In this document: one piece after another, positions 9,211 to 17,727 of the stretch
Layout: each line of letters opens with the position of its first letter
Numbering within the stretch: position 1 is the stretch's first letter
From: AV69 sp036498205
GTDB lineage: Bacteria > Verrucomicrobiota > Verrucomicrobiia > Chthoniobacterales > UBA10450
Assembly: GCA_036498205.1 (NCBI GenBank)
Contig: DASXIC010000047.1
Coordinates: forward strand, 1 to 60,367
Reading direction: 5' to 3'
Length of the DNA stretch: 60,367 nt
Translations under genes and position numbers: made by a program
Notes under the pieces: generated by a model
Told to the model about the DNA's origin: nothing
Database searches by the model: none
The model's input: the letters and a program-made list of their open reading frames with translations, nothing else

Positions 9211-10314
9211 ATGAGCAAGATCCGAATCGCCATTGTTGGAGTCGGCAATTGTGCCAGTTCGCTGGTCCAAGGGATAAATTTTTACCAAGGTTCATCGGCC
9301 AACGGCACTGGGGTCGGGCTCATGCACCGCCAGATCGGTCCGTATCGACCGAGTGACATCGAAGTCGTTGCCGCATTTGATATTGATCGCCGCAAGGTAG
9401 GTCTCGATGTCAGCAGGGCGATTTTTGCGCCGCCGAACTGCACCAAGGTCTTTTGCGAAAAAGTTAGTCTAACTGGGGCAATTGTAAAAATGGGCTGCGT
9501 TTTCGACAGCTATGCGCCTCACATGCGCGACCAGGACCCGCTTCGAACATTTCTTCCGCTGGAAAAAGAATCTACCCGCGAACAGATCATTTCCGAGCTG
9601 AGAGATTCCTGTGCGGAGATTCTCGTTAATTACCTGCCGGTGGGTTCAGAGGAAGCGACCCGCTTTTATGCGGGATGCGCACTGAAGGCAGGACTCGCCT
9701 TCGTCAACAACATGCCCGTTTTCATCGCGAGTGATCCGGTTTGGGCAAAGCGATTCGCCGATAAAAACCTCCCGGTTATCGGGGACGACATTAAAGCCCA
9801 GATGGGCGCAACGGTAATTCACCGCACCCTTGTCGACCTGTTTCGCAAGCGGGGCGTTAAAGTAGAGAGGACCTACCAGCTAAACACTGGCGGAAACACT
9901 GATTTTCTGAACATGCTCAATCGAAGCCGATTGGCCTCGAAAAAAACTTCAAAAACCGAAGCAGTCCAATCCGTCATGGCCGAACGGCTCGCCGATGAAA
10001 ACATCCATATCGGTCCGAGCGACTACGTTCCGTGGCAACGCGACAACAAAATCGCCTTCATTCGGGTCGAGGGACGTCTTTTTGGCGACGTACCGATGGA
10101 GTTGGATCTCAAACTTTCGGTCGAAGACTCACCTAACTCCGCTGGAATCGCGATCGACGCTATCCGCTGTTGCAAGCTTGGGCTGGATCGCGGCATCGGT
10201 GGCGTTTTGCGTTCAGCGTCCGCTTATTTTTCCAAGCATCCCCCGGTGCAAATGACCGACGACGAAGCGTACCGGTGCGTCGAGCAGTTTATCCGTGGCG
10301 AGCGCGAGTCCTGA
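9211..10314 (+). CDS. ino1: myo-Inositol-1-phosphate (L-inositol-3-phosphate) synthase
   Basis: 367 residues from ATG 9211; the open frame starts 81 bp earlier, but homology to the NAD-binding N-terminus (IRIAIVGVGNCASSLVQGI) begins here. The length equals that of actinobacterial/archaeal Ino1 enzymes. Further family marks are NNMPVFIASDP, DDIKAQMGAT, NTGGNTDFLNM and the substrate-loop lysines near KKTSKTEAVQS. The enzyme converts glucose-6-phosphate to inositol-phosphate with bound NAD. Bacteria use it for phosphatidylinositol, mycothiol or compatible-solute synthesis; here the IPCT-DIPPS-like fusion gene at 1934-3232 suggests an inositol phosphodiester or inositol lipid. Confidence 0.9.
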   Translation: MSKIRIAIVGVGNCASSLVQGINFYQGSSANGTGVGLMHRQIGPYRPSDIEVVAAFDIDRRKVGLDVSRAIFAPPNCTKVFCEKVSLTGAIVKMGCVFDSYAPHMRDQDPLRTFLPLEKESTREQIISELRDSCAEILVNYLPVGSEEATRFYAGCALKAGLAFVNNMPVFIASDPVWAKRFADKNLPVIGDDIKAQMGATVIHRTLVDLFRKRGVKVERTYQLNTGGNTDFLNMLNRSRLASKKTSKTEAVQSVMAERLADENIHIGPSDYVPWQRDNKIAFIRVEGRLFGDVPMELDLKLSVEDSPNSAGIAIDAIRCCKLGLDRGIGGVLRSASAYFSKHPPVQMTDDEAYRCVEQFIRGERES

Positions 10315-10598
10315 CTAGCACTCGGTAAAAGTAGGCAGCCGCATTTCGCGTCCCGAATTATTCCTTGAGCCGAGCTCTGCAGTTCCGCTCCCGGCAATTG
10401 CTAATCGCTGAGAGCCCCAACCGCTGAACTGGCCAATGACAAGGCGAGGCGGTTCCGTTGTTTCTTCAAGGATTGCGAAATTTTTGCCTACTCCAGCGAC
10501 CCTATTCTGCAACAATTGTTCAGGTATTGTACTGTGGCTGCTGGACGCTCTCGCAACCTAAGATTCAGAAGTCGCTGGAGCGTTAGTTCTCGCCACGC
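10315..10598. other. Intergenic region without recognisable gene
   Basis: 284 bp between the convergent ino1 and aquaporin genes. One short open frame on the minus strand (10315-10515) has no family resemblance, no ribosome-binding site and ends on the ino1 border. A GGAATAATT at about 10361-10369 (minus strand) is not followed by GT at the right spacing. I see nothing functional. Confidence 0.4.
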
Positions 10599-11270
10599 TC
10601 ACCGCGGGGTTTCATAAGGCGGCTCATCCGTCGCGATCGGTGTAGTTTGTGCCGGTGGATTGATGAGGTTGAAAACAACAGCGGCGACAGCAGCGGCTAT
10701 AAATGTGGCCACCAGATAAACCCATATATTACTCCAGTCTGAAATTTTCAGGATCGAAATCCCGACGGCAACCGCGGGATTGAATACGCCCCCGGAAATA
10801 TCGCCAACGGCAAACGCTCCTACCATAACGGTCATCCCAATCGCCAAGCCGTAGAATGAATTGCCAGAGGTGCCTTCCGCCGTAGCTGTATTAAGCACGA
10901 CGTAGACGAGCGCGAAGGTGAACAGAAACTCGGCCAGGAGCGCAGGCCCCACCTTGGGGGAAATCGGGGTTACAGCAATTCCGGCCCGGAGAAACTTCAC
11001 CGCCGCTGCCGCCAGTGCGGCGGCGACAAGTTGTGAAATGATGTAGGGCAACACATCGGCCGTGTTGACCCGACCGCGCATCCAGATTGCTAACGTCACC
11101 GCCGGATTATAGTGCGCGCCGGAGATATGACCGCCCGCATAGACCATGACCATGAGCGCCGCGCCGATAGCCAGCGGTGCAATGACTCCTGCGCCAGCTC
11201 CGATTCCGGTACATCCAATGGTAAAAACAAGGAAAAAGGTGCCGATGAATTCTGCCATGTATTTGTTCAT
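10599..11270 (-). CDS. MIP-family aquaporin
   Basis: 223 residues with six membrane helices and the two aquaporin half-helix motifs, HYNPAVT near residue 54 and VFNPAVAV near residue 163. Both NPA boxes are intact. N-terminal EFIGTFFLVFTIGC is the typical first helix. It would conduct water or small uncharged solutes through the inner membrane. Residues of the selectivity filter suggest a plant-like or AqpZ/AqpN-type water channel rather than GlpF, but this is not certain. It is a single gene, convergent with ino1 and divergent from the aldehyde dehydrogenase gene. Confidence 0.92.
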   Translation of the reverse strand: MNKYMAEFIGTFFLVFTIGCTGIGAGAGVIAPLAIGAALMVMVYAGGHISGAHYNPAVTLAIWMRGRVNTADVLPYIISQLVAAALAAAAVKFLRAGIAVTPISPKVGPALLAEFLFTFALVYVVLNTATAEGTSGNSFYGLAIGMTVMVGAFAVGDISGGVFNPAVAVGISILKISDWSNIWVYLVATFIAAAVAAVVFNLINPPAQTTPIATDEPPYETPR

Positions 11271-11755
11271 AGATTCGTATAATCAGGGTGAAGCCGCGAT
11301 CATGTGCTCCTTTTTTTGCTCGAGCGGAATTCGCACGTCGCGCCCGACCGAACGTTTAGCTAAGCCAGCGTCCGCGGCCAAGCACTAAACTTGGTCGGTG
11401 ACAGGCACGCCCTAATCGGCACACCGCTACCTCAACGCATGGACGCTCTGACGGTGGAAGCAGGCCAGGTGCATGTTCAGGAGTCATGACGCAGCGGAAC
11501 CCAAGAGGATTGCTACCGGTGTTGACCTCGCTTTGCCCCGCGCGCCAACCATTTAGCGGCTGCAATACTGATCGTTGCAGAGGAAAGAGCCGCCGCGTTG
11601 AACCCGCTTCTTCTGATCCGGCTCGGATGGATCAAAGAGGTGAGAGGACCCTGTGGATTTTGTGCAACTCTACCCACTTGGCCAGTTCTTGCCCGAACTG
11701 GCCGCAAGTCCGCTGGAGCCGTCATAGTCTTGGCGAAGGCGCGTTCGAAGCTACA
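11271..11755. other. Intergenic region upstream of aldehyde dehydrogenase and aquaporin
   Basis: 485 bp between divergent genes. It has open frames on both strands, but they carry no family motif or ribosome-binding site, and the plus-strand frame is only an upstream extension of the dehydrogenase frame. It must contain the promoters of both neighbours. I could not identify them with confidence, and I see no repeat or RNA. Confidence 0.4.
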
Positions 11756-13225
11756 ATGCTCGAAGCAGTGCATACTCAATCGCTTCAGATCAAAAATTTC
11801 ATTAATGGGGAATTCATCGACCCCGTTGGACGCAAATATCTCGACAATATCGAACCCGCGACAGGAAAACCGTACTCGGAAGTCGCTGACAGCGACGGCC
11901 GCGATATTGAACTTGCCGTGGCCGCAGCCGAGGAGGCGTTTCCCAATTGGTCGCACACTCCAGCCGCAGATCGATCGCGCATCCTCTTACGCGTCGCCGA
12001 ACTGATCGAGCGTGACCTGGAGAAGCTGGCACGAGCGGAATCGGTCGATACGGGGAAACCGCTTTCTCTGGCGCGAACGATGGATATTCCACGCGCGGCA
12101 AGCAATTTTCGGTTTTTCGCGACGGCGATTCTTCATACGGAATCGGAGGCTCACATCACCGACAACGTTGCGTTCAACTATACTTTGCGTCAGCCACGCG
12201 GCATTGCCGGATTAATTTCTCCATGGAATTTGCCGCTCTATTTATTGAGCTGGAAAATTGCGCCCGCCATTGCCGTCGGCAACACCGCCATTGCCAAACC
12301 GAGCGAGCTAACTCCGATGACAGCGTACCTTTTGTGCGAAATTTGTCGTGAAGCGGGCTTGCCGAGTGGCGTGCTGAATGTGGTTCATGGAACGGGGTCA
12401 AACGTCGGGGCTGCAATTACGGCCCACCCGAGGATAAACACGATCTCGTTTACAGGCGGCACCGTAACTGGCCGCAAAGTGGCGGAGACGTGCGCACCGT
12501 TGTTCAAGAAAGTCTCCTTAGAGCTCGGCGGTAAAAACCCGAACATTGTTTTCGCCGATGCCGACTTGGAAGCCGCCATTCCGGGCAGCGTTCGTTCCTC
12601 GTTCGCGAACCAGGGCCAGGTTTGTCTTTGCGGTTCTCGCGTGTTTGTCGAACGATCCGCGTACAAAGAGTTCGTCGATCGTTTCATCGAGAGGACGTCG
12701 AAGCTAAAGGTGGGAGACCCGCTCGACCCGGAGACCGACCAGGGCGCGATGGTGAACAAGGCACAGCTCGACAAAGTGAAATTCTATGTCGATTTGGCCC
12801 AGAAAGAGGGCGGTCAAATTGCGGTCGGTGGCTCCGCTCCCAAATCGATCAACGAGCGGTGCCGCGACGGTTACTTCTTCCAGCCCACGGTGATTACCGA
12901 TTTATCGGTAACATGTCGGACAAATAGCGAGGAAATTTTCGGCCCTGTTGTAACGATTACGCCGTTCGACACGGAAGAAGAAGTAATTGGCTACGCCAAC
13001 GGCACCGATTATGGGCTTGCCTCAAGCGTCTGGACCCAAAACCTGAATCGGGCCCATCGCATCGCTGAGCAAATTCAGGCTGGAACTGTCTGGGTTAACT
13101 GCTGGCTTGTGCGAGATCTGCGTGTGCCCTTTGGCGGAATGAAACAGAGCGGCGTTGGACGCGAAGGCGGCGAGGAAGCACTTCGGTTCTTCACTGAGCC
13201 GAAGAACATCTGCATCGCGAAATAG
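11756..13225 (+). CDS. 2-Aminomuconic 6-semialdehyde dehydrogenase (ALDH8A1/AmnC-like)
   Basis: 489 residues, normal aldehyde dehydrogenase length, taking ATG 11756; the frame is open upstream to 11486 but that part has no homology. Seen motifs: SPWNLPLYLLSWKIAPA, LELGGKNPNIVFADADL with the catalytic glutamate, GQVCLCGSR with the catalytic cysteine, and EEIFGPVVTITPF. The GQVCLC loop and the C-terminal NCWLVRDLRVPFGGMKQSG are close to ALDH8A1 and bacterial 2-aminomuconate semialdehyde dehydrogenases, not to general aldehyde dehydrogenases. It would oxidise the ACMSD product to 2-aminomuconate with NAD. The other kynurenine-pathway genes in the window support this call. Confidence 0.85.
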   Translation: MLEAVHTQSLQIKNFINGEFIDPVGRKYLDNIEPATGKPYSEVADSDGRDIELAVAAAEEAFPNWSHTPAADRSRILLRVAELIERDLEKLARAESVDTGKPLSLARTMDIPRAASNFRFFATAILHTESEAHITDNVAFNYTLRQPRGIAGLISPWNLPLYLLSWKIAPAIAVGNTAIAKPSELTPMTAYLLCEICREAGLPSGVLNVVHGTGSNVGAAITAHPRINTISFTGGTVTGRKVAETCAPLFKKVSLELGGKNPNIVFADADLEAAIPGSVRSSFANQGQVCLCGSRVFVERSAYKEFVDRFIERTSKLKVGDPLDPETDQGAMVNKAQLDKVKFYVDLAQKEGGQIAVGGSAPKSINERCRDGYFFQPTVITDLSVTCRTNSEEIFGPVVTITPFDTEEEVIGYANGTDYGLASSVWTQNLNRAHRIAEQIQAGTVWVNCWLVRDLRVPFGGMKQSGVGREGGEEALRFFTEPKNICIAK

Positions 13226-13231
13226 AGCACC

Positions 13232-14992
13232 TTGAAGGTAACGAGCTTCTTCACCGAGCTGAAGCGGCGCAACGTCTACAAGGTTGCCGTTACCTATGCC
13301 GTTGTGGCGTGGCTCTTGATCCAAGTCGCAACCCAGGTTTTTCCGTTCTTTGAAATCCCAAATTGGGTGGTGCGGCTCGTCGTGCTCTTGTTCGCGATCG
13401 GGTTTCCCATTGCGCTCATATTGGCCTGGGCGTTTGAGTTGACGCCGGAAGGCGTCAAGCGAACCGAAACCTTCGATAAAAGCGGCGTCGCACCCTCAAA
13501 GAAAAAAGTCTGGGTTTACGTTGTCGCTGTCGGGGCGGCATTGTCCGTTGGGTTATTTTTTCTTGGGCGTTACACAGCTTCAAATCGATTTGCGAGCGCT
13601 GCTTTGCCGGAAAAATCGATTGCTGTCCTGCCATTCGCCAATCTGAGCAGCGACCCTGACAACGCCTATTTTGTCGCTGGCATCCAGGACGAAATCATCA
13701 CTCGGCTGGCAAAGATTACGGATTTAAAAGTCATCTCCTGCGGCTCAACGCAACGTTTCAAGAGCGCGCCAGACGACGTCGCGGCAGTCGCAAAGCAACT
13801 TGGTGTCGCCAACATCCTGGAAGGAAGTGTGCAGCGTGCCGCAGATCAGATTCGGATCAACGTACAACTGATCAAAGCTGAGAGCGACGGGCACCTCTGG
13901 GCGGACACCTTCGACCGGAAACTAACTGACATCTTTCAAATTGAGAGTGAGATCGCGAAGACAATTGCCGAAACCTTGCAAGCTAAGCTAACAGGCTCCG
14001 AACAGCACGCCATTGCTGTCCGTCCAACCGAGAACACGGAAGCGCATCAACTTTATCTTCGCGGTAGATATTTCTGGAACAAACGCACAGCAGGAGATTT
14101 CAAAACAGCAGTCGGATACTTTCAACAGGCAGTAGAAAAGGATCCCGGCTTCGCTCTGGCCTACGCAGGTTTGGCCGACACTTACGTCCTGATGTCGGGA
14201 TATGCCGCAGCCAGCCCGAAAGAGAGTCTTCCGCAAGCGAAAGCCGCGGCCGTCAAAGCCTTGGAACTGGACAACACGCTCGGCGAGGCCCACGCCTCAC
14301 TGGGGCAGGCTCTTGTCGCATACGATTTTGACTTTGACGGGTCGATCCGGGAATTCCAACGCGCGATCGAGCTTAACCCCAATTATCCCACTGCTCATCA
14401 ATGGTATGCGGAGAGCGTTCTGGCACCGTTGGGCCGCTTTGATGAAGCGGTCGCAGAGGTGAATCGGGCCCTGAAACTCGATCCTCTCTCTGTGATCATC
14501 AACGCCGACGTCGGCGGCGTTCTCTTCAACGCGCGTCGCTATGACGAAGCCGTCGCACAGCTACGCAAGACATTGGAATTGGATCCGGGATTTTATTATG
14601 CGCATTGGAATTTAGGGCAGGTGCTCGATGTGAAAGGGCTAACGAAAGAAGCGATGGCCGAATACGAAAAGGCGATGACTCTGGATCCAGATCCCCTTCC
14701 GCAAGCCCTTATCGGGCGCCTTTATGCGAAGACCGGTCGCCGAAAAGAGGCGCTGGCGGTGCTCGAGCGGTTGCGTCAGGCCTCCGGGCAGCGCTACGTT
14801 TCGCCCTATAATTTCGCCATCGTTTACACCGCGCTCGGTCTGAAAGAAGAGGCGATTCGTTCCCTGGAGCAAACCTATGAGGAACGGGACGGATACAACA
14901 TCGTGTTTATTAAAATTGATACTTTCCTGGATCCGTTGCGTGGCGAACCGGCCTTCGACGCATTAGTCCAAAAAATCTTTGCAAAAAAATGA
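13232..14992 (+). CDS. TolB-like/TPR membrane sensor protein
   Basis: 586 residues, TTG start 6 bp after the dehydrogenase stop. Residues 1-110 hold three hydrophobic segments and the characteristic opening FFTELKRRNVYKVAVTYAVV. Residues 125-250 form a TolB amino-terminal-like domain (SIAVLPFANLSSDPDNAYF; LEGSVQRAADQIRINVQLI). From 260 to the end are repeated TPR units (LALAYAGLAD-, LGEAHASLGQALVAYD-like helices). Proteins of this type are abundant in soil Verrucomicrobiota and Proteobacteria, often with a cyclase or winged-helix domain in front; this one has none. A signalling or scaffold role is assumed. It shares the TolB-like part with the protein at 18296-20764. Confidence 0.8.
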   Translation: MKVTSFFTELKRRNVYKVAVTYAVVAWLLIQVATQVFPFFEIPNWVVRLVVLLFAIGFPIALILAWAFELTPEGVKRTETFDKSGVAPSKKKVWVYVVAVGAALSVGLFFLGRYTASNRFASAALPEKSIAVLPFANLSSDPDNAYFVAGIQDEIITRLAKITDLKVISCGSTQRFKSAPDDVAAVAKQLGVANILEGSVQRAADQIRINVQLIKAESDGHLWADTFDRKLTDIFQIESEIAKTIAETLQAKLTGSEQHAIAVRPTENTEAHQLYLRGRYFWNKRTAGDFKTAVGYFQQAVEKDPGFALAYAGLADTYVLMSGYAAASPKESLPQAKAAAVKALELDNTLGEAHASLGQALVAYDFDFDGSIREFQRAIELNPNYPTAHQWYAESVLAPLGRFDEAVAEVNRALKLDPLSVIINADVGGVLFNARRYDEAVAQLRKTLELDPGFYYAHWNLGQVLDVKGLTKEAMAEYEKAMTLDPDPLPQALIGRLYAKTGRRKEALAVLERLRQASGQRYVSPYNFAIVYTALGLKEEAIRSLEQTYEERDGYNIVFIKIDTFLDPLRGEPAFDALVQKIFAKK

Positions 14993-15018
14993 TCCATCCG
15001 GAATTTGTCGCCTGACGA

Positions 15019-15447
15019 ATGTCTTCTGATTCATCCCCCGAATCGTTCACTGGCGGCTGCGCCTGCGGCGAAATTCGTTACGAATGTGCCGGTAAACCGA
15101 TTGCAACCTTCAATTGTCACTGTCGCGATTGCCAGCGCGCAAGCGGAAGCGCGTTCACTGCAGTCGTGTATGTGCCGGCGAAGGCATTTCGAATCACGAA
15201 GGGCTCGCCTCGCTATCATCGGACTCCTAGCGATAAGCTTGGCTACAACGTGCGTGCGTTTTGCCCGGAGTGCGGCTCGCGGCTCTTCGGCGGAATTAGC
15301 GATGTGGGACAGGGCATCACCGCCTCGAGCCTGGATGACCCAGGCTGGTTTCGACCACAGTTCGATATCTTCACTTGTGATGCACAGCCTTGGGATCGAA
15401 TGGATCCAGCGTTGCGCAAGTTTGAAGGATTTCCGGCGACTTTTTAA
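15019..15447 (+). CDS. GFA/CENP-V domain zinc protein
   Basis: 142 residues. Cysteine pairs of the glutathione-dependent formaldehyde-activating (GFA) family are visible: GCACGE near residue 11, CHCRDCQRASG near 32-42 and CPECGSRLFGG near 79-89. These bind two zinc ions. Despite the family name, most members have no proven formaldehyde activity. It is probably a small metal-dependent carbon-sulfur lyase-like or thiol-binding protein. ATG 15019 lies 26 bp after the TPR gene, and it precedes the small-ORF/BNR/MoaD-like operon on the same strand. Confidence 0.85.
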   Translation: MSSDSSPESFTGGCACGEIRYECAGKPIATFNCHCRDCQRASGSAFTAVVYVPAKAFRITKGSPRYHRTPSDKLGYNVRAFCPECGSRLFGGISDVGQGITASSLDDPGWFRPQFDIFTCDAQPWDRMDPALRKFEGFPATF

Positions 15448-15479
15448 ACGCGTTCGATCGCCGTTCGCATTGCTGCGAC

Positions 15480-15632
15480 ATGGAGAAAGTTGAATGCTTA
15501 GAGGTACGGATCTGGCCGCAGTCGGGCGTCGCAACCGTGTGCCCAACGAAACTGAATGATTTCATCCCGTTTCATCCCCGCGATGTCCAACAAATCTCTG
15601 TTGATCTCAATGATGCGCAGTTAGAAATGTAA
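15480..15632 (+). CDS. Small hypothetical protein (50 aa)
   Basis: A short open frame encodes 50 residues (starts MEKVECLEVRIWPQSG, ends DLNDAQLEM). It ends 3 bp before the ATG of the BNR-repeat gene and fills almost the whole gap after the GFA gene. Tight coupling, protein-like composition and normal codon use argue that it is real, but the ribosome-binding site is weak and I recognise no family. It could also be a leader peptide for the downstream gene. Confidence 0.4.
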   Translation: MEKVECLEVRIWPQSGVATVCPTKLNDFIPFHPRDVQQISVDLNDAQLEM

Positions 15633-15635
15633 CGA

Positions 15636-16805
15636 ATGAGCGGGGTACGATTATTAGTTGGCACACGCAAAGGCGCGTTTATTCTCACGTCTGACGGCAA
15701 GCGGAAACAATGGAAAGTTGACGGTCCGCACTTCGCCGGCTGGGAGATTTATCATCTCAAAGGTTCTCCAATCGATCCCAGCCGACTCTATGCCTCGCAG
15801 ACGAGCGGCTGGTTTGGCCAAATTATTCAACGCTCTGACGATGGGGGTAAAACCTGGTTCCAGCCGGGTACGTCTCCGGAGGAGTCAACGACGACTCCCG
15901 ATGGGATGCCCAAGGGCGAAAGCAACAAATTTGTCTACGACGGCGTACCTGGCACCCACCAATGGTACGACGGCACCCAACACCCTTGGGAGTTCAAGCG
16001 TGTTTGGCACCTCGAGCCTTCATTGCACGACGCGGATTTGGTTTATGCCGGAGTCGAGGACGCGGCCTTGTTCCGTTCGAACGACGGCGGCAAATCTTGG
16101 AATGAATTGTCCGGATTGCGGAAACACAACACCGGGCCGAAGTGGCAGCCCGGCGCAGGCGGGATGTGCCTGCACACAATCCTGATCGATCCAAGCAATC
16201 AAGATCGAATGTTTATCGCCATTTCGGCCGCGGGCGCGTTTCGGACTCATGACGGCGGCGAGACGTGGAAGCCGATCAATCACGGTCTGCATTCGCAGTA
16301 CATTCCGGATCCCAATGCAGAGGTGGGCCACTGTGTTCACCGCATCGCGATGCATCCGGCGCGTCCGAACGTCCTTTTCATGCAAAAGCACTGGGATGTG
16401 ATGCGAAGCGACGACGGGGGCGATTCCTGGCGTGAAGTTAGCGGTAATTTGCCAAGTGATTTCGGCTTTCCTATTGACGTGCATGCGCATGAACCGGAAA
16501 CGATTTACGTCGTGCCAATCAAGAGCGACAGCGAGCATTTTCCGCCCGATGCAAAGCTCCGTGTTTATCGGAGCCGAACTGGCGGCAATGACTGGGAAGA
16601 GCTGACCAAAGGCCTGCCGCAACGGGATTGCTACGTTAATGTGCTGCGCGACGCGATGTCGGTTGATTCGCTCGATAAGTGCGGGATTTATTTCGGCACC
16701 ACTGGCGGTCAGGTTTATGCCTCGTCTGATGCTGGCGACACGTGGGCTCCGATCGTTCGCGATCTTCCAGCCGTCTTATCGGTCGAGGCTCAGACACTGC
16801 AATGA
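15636..16805 (+). CDS. BNR/Asp-box beta-propeller protein (sialidase-like fold)
   Basis: 389 residues, no signal peptide. Repeated Asp-box motifs mark propeller blades: SDDGGKTW near residue 70, SNDGGKSW near 148, THDGGETW near 209, SDDGGDSW near 263 and SSDAGDTW near 366. The fold resembles the VPS10/Ycf48/sialidase superfamily, but the arginine triad of true sialidases is not evident, so hydrolase activity is doubtful. Its stop overlaps the ATG of the MoaD/ThiS-like gene (ATGA), a coupling that suggests joint function of propeller and ubiquitin-like protein. The protein is likely cytoplasmic. Confidence 0.82.
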   Translation: MSGVRLLVGTRKGAFILTSDGKRKQWKVDGPHFAGWEIYHLKGSPIDPSRLYASQTSGWFGQIIQRSDDGGKTWFQPGTSPEESTTTPDGMPKGESNKFVYDGVPGTHQWYDGTQHPWEFKRVWHLEPSLHDADLVYAGVEDAALFRSNDGGKSWNELSGLRKHNTGPKWQPGAGGMCLHTILIDPSNQDRMFIAISAAGAFRTHDGGETWKPINHGLHSQYIPDPNAEVGHCVHRIAMHPARPNVLFMQKHWDVMRSDDGGDSWREVSGNLPSDFGFPIDVHAHEPETIYVVPIKSDSEHFPPDAKLRVYRSRTGGNDWEELTKGLPQRDCYVNVLRDAMSVDSLDKCGIYFGTTGGQVYASSDAGDTWAPIVRDLPAVLSVEAQTLQ

Positions 16806-17098
16806 TCCGAGTGGTACTACCGACCCACCTCCGGACCCTGGCGCGGTTAAAGGGCGAAGTGCAGCTCCAGATCGATGGGCCGGTTACGCAGCGTGCCGTC
16901 CTCGATGCGCTGGAAATCAATTATCCAATGCTCCGCGGCACAATCCGGGATCACGTCACCCACCAACGCCGGCCTTTCGTGAGGTTTTTCGCGTGCGAAG
17001 AAGATAAGTCTCTCGAGCCGCCGGACGCCCTCTTGCCAGAACCGGTTGCTAATGGGAGCGAGCCATTCTTTGTGGTTGGCGCAATAGTTGGAGGGTAG
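16802..17098 (+). CDS. MoaD/ThiS-like ubiquitin-fold protein
   Basis: 98 residues starting with ATG 16802, which overlaps the previous stop by 4 bp. The sequence MIRVVLPTHLRTLARLKGEVQ, the central RAVLDALEINYPMLRGTIRD segment and a C-terminal VGAIVGG fit the beta-grasp fold of MoaD/ThiS and small archaeal modifier proteins, which end in a di-glycine that becomes adenylated or thiocarboxylated. No MoeB/ThiF-like activating enzyme, MoaE or ThiG lies next to it, so the role (sulfur carrier or modifier) is open. The neighbour is a beta-propeller protein. Confidence 0.8.
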   Translation: MIRVVLPTHLRTLARLKGEVQLQIDGPVTQRAVLDALEINYPMLRGTIRDHVTHQRRPFVRFFACEEDKSLEPPDALLPEPVANGSEPFFVVGAIVGG

Positions 17099-17112
17099 CT
17101 GAGCAAATAGCC

Positions 17113-17727
17113 ATGAGTGACGCACCAGACCGGGCAACTTTTGAGGAGTCTTATGCGGGCGAAGCGCCTTGGGATATCGGCAGACCGCAGAAAGCGTTCA
17201 TCGCTGCGGCCGACCGCGTCACGAGTCCGGTGCTCGACGCGGGTTGTGGAACCGGCGATACGTCTCTGTTCTTCGCCGCCCGAGACCATCGAGTTACCGG
17301 AATTGATTTCACAAAGGAAGCGATCCGACGGGCCAGAGTCAAAGCGGCGAAACAAAAGCTCGATGTACAGTTTCTAGTCAAGGACGCGCTTACACTGCCC
17401 GACTGGGACGCTCGATTCGCCACAGTTATGGACTCCGGTCTGTTCCACGTGTTCTCGGATACGGACCGGCGCCGGTATGTCCATGGTCTGGCGCACGTTC
17501 TCGACGTCGGCGGCCAACTCTTGCTCATGTGCTTTAGCGATGAGGAGCCGGGGAATGATGGTCCGCGGCGAGTCTCTCGAAGCGAGTTGGCCGACGCGTT
17601 CGACCACGGCTGGGAAATCGAATCGGTGGAACCAGTCCGGGCGGAAATAAATCCCAAGTTTAAAAAAAGCAACTTCTCCGAAGGCGGTCCGAAAGCTTGG
17701 TTTGCGATCATCCGGCGGCATAAGTGA
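17113..17727 (+). CDS. Class I SAM-dependent methyltransferase (TPMT/TehB-like)
   Basis: 204 residues. Motif I, VLDAGCGTGDTSLFFAARDH, and the acidic end of beta-2 (VTGIDFT) show a SAM-binding Rossmann fold. The opening FEESYAGEAPWDIGRPQ is the substrate-side lid typical of thiopurine- and tellurite-type methyltransferases, which methylate small S, Se or Te compounds. DSGLFHVFSDTDRRRYV is the conserved motif III region of this branch. It sits 14 bp after the MoaD-like gene, and its TGA overlaps the GTG start of the RidA gene. Its substrate is unknown. Confidence 0.85.
   Translation: MSDAPDRATFEESYAGEAPWDIGRPQKAFIAAADRVTSPVLDAGCGTGDTSLFFAARDHRVTGIDFTKEAIRRARVKAAKQKLDVQFLVKDALTLPDWDARFATVMDSGLFHVFSDTDRRRYVHGLAHVLDVGGQLLLMCFSDEEPGNDGPRRVSRSELADAFDHGWEIESVEPVRAEINPKFKKSNFSEGGPKAWFAIIRRHK

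Noticed and set aside
9036..9248. 71-residue N-terminal extension of the first TolC protein
   Set aside because: No homology, overlaps the divergent ino1 gene, and hides a perfect signal peptide that starts at 9035.
10361..10369. GGAATAATT on the minus strand as an eighth ECF-type promoter
   Set aside because: The bases at the -10 position are GCGG, not GT, and the site does not face a gene start at a sensible distance.
10315..10515. 66-codon minus-strand ORF after ino1
   Set aside because: No ribosome-binding site, no motif, and it only fills an intergenic gap.
11486..11755. 90-residue N-terminal extension of the aldehyde dehydrogenase
   Set aside because: Family homology begins at 11756, and the upstream frame reads as random low-similarity sequence.
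15636..16805. Annotation of the BNR protein as an active sialidase
   Set aside because: Asp-box repeats are present, but the arginine triad and the tyrosine/glutamate nucleophile pair cannot be identified, and there is no signal peptide.
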